From CAYJSJ01 sp964373065 (GTDB lineage: Bacteria; Patescibacteriota; Gracilibacteria; Peribacterales; Peribacteraceae), in contig CAYJSJ010000015.1 in assembly GCA_964373065.1 (NCBI GenBank), positions 1 through 31,301 of the forward strand: a stretch of 31,301 bases of DNA. The letters are read 5' to 3'. The notes under the pieces are model-generated. The model was not told the DNA's origin and made no database searches. It was given only the letters and a program-made list of their open reading frames with translations. Positions 31,228 through 31,301 of this stretch are shown one piece after another. Numbering within the stretch: the stretch's first letter is position 1; the number at the start of each line of letters is the position of its first letter. Position numbers and translations under genes: made by a program.

Positions 31228-31301
31228 CTACCCCACCAACTCGTCTTCCGTAAAAAACCTCCGTATCTCCACCTCCGCCGCCTCTGCGCTGTCGCTCGCA
31301 T
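31228..31301 (-). CDS. 3' end of a minus-strand gene (possible Nudix-type hydrolase C-terminus)
   Basis: The minus strand is open from the right edge to TAG at 31228-31230 and encodes ASDSAEAAEVEIRRFFTEDE then LVG. The pattern 'S-EA-EVEIR-F-EDEL' is common at the C-terminus of Nudix hydrolases. Only 23 residues are visible, so this is weak; a well-placed terminator follows, which supports a real gene. The rest of the gene lies outside the window. Confidence 0.45.
   Translation of the reverse strand, partial: ASDSAEAAEVEIRRFFTEDELVG

Overview
The window looks like chromosome of a Patescibacteria/CPR-type bacterium, and a Peregrinibacteria/Peribacteria-like lineage is my best guess. That placement is inference. 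It rests on a small dense gene set, an rpsF-rpsR pair with neither ssb nor rplI beside it, several divergent or extended core proteins, almost no Shine-Dalgarno sequences, and a patchwork of short repeats. TGA acts as a normal stop in many genes (for example 4713-4715, 15643-15645, 22034-22036), so the code-25 reassignment of Gracilibacteria/Absconditabacteria does not apply.

Layout. 1-1394 (-) is the 5' part of a membrane-anchored Cys-rich, Ser-repeat surface protein that runs off the left edge. 1563-9758 is an envelope-glycan block: rfbB and divergent rfbA (dTDP-sugar synthesis), two coupled GT4 glycosyltransferases, and a tightly packed set of large multi-TM GT-C-like protein, GT2 transferase and DUF2304 protein. 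9838-11504 holds sufS-sufU (cysteine desulfurase and scaffold), followed by agmatine deiminase, a tRNA-Thr(GGU) on the minus strand, a methyltransferase and a RHH/RelE-type toxin-antitoxin pair. 14821-16601 carries bS6, bS18 and YebC. A bifunctional penicillin-binding protein with Ig-like C-terminal domains follows on the minus strand, then a VirB2/TrbC-like pilin, a TPR protein, FtsX and RecO on the plus strand. Next comes a minus-strand group: a DUF1858 + A-type Fe-S carrier fusion, an RNase HI with an N-terminal RHH-like segment, and VanW. After these come a C-terminal processing protease and a 1570-residue protein of unknown function. The 3' end of a minus-strand gene sits at the right edge.

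How the genes fit together. Most of the content serves the cell envelope: sugar-nucleotide supply, glycosyl transfer, peptidoglycan synthesis (PBP, VanW, FtsX), a surface protein and a pilin. A second thread is a small Fe-S toolkit (SufS, SufU, A-type carrier); no SufBCD is visible.

Most notable: (1) the 1570-aa protein has a clan-CD (caspase-like) His-Cys dyad pattern, H1032 in NGHG and C1075 in NSCSTG; (2) an in-frame array of seven 8-bp units in a glycosyltransferase could switch it on and off by slippage; (3) many unrelated short tandem repeats sit exactly at gene ends or inside genes, sometimes supplying the stop codon; (4) a palindromic dispersed element occurs in related copies at both 3.4 kb and 13.2 kb with compensatory base changes; (5) several -10 boxes lie so close to the ATG that leaderless transcripts are likely. 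All readings are by eye; no searches or folding programs were run.
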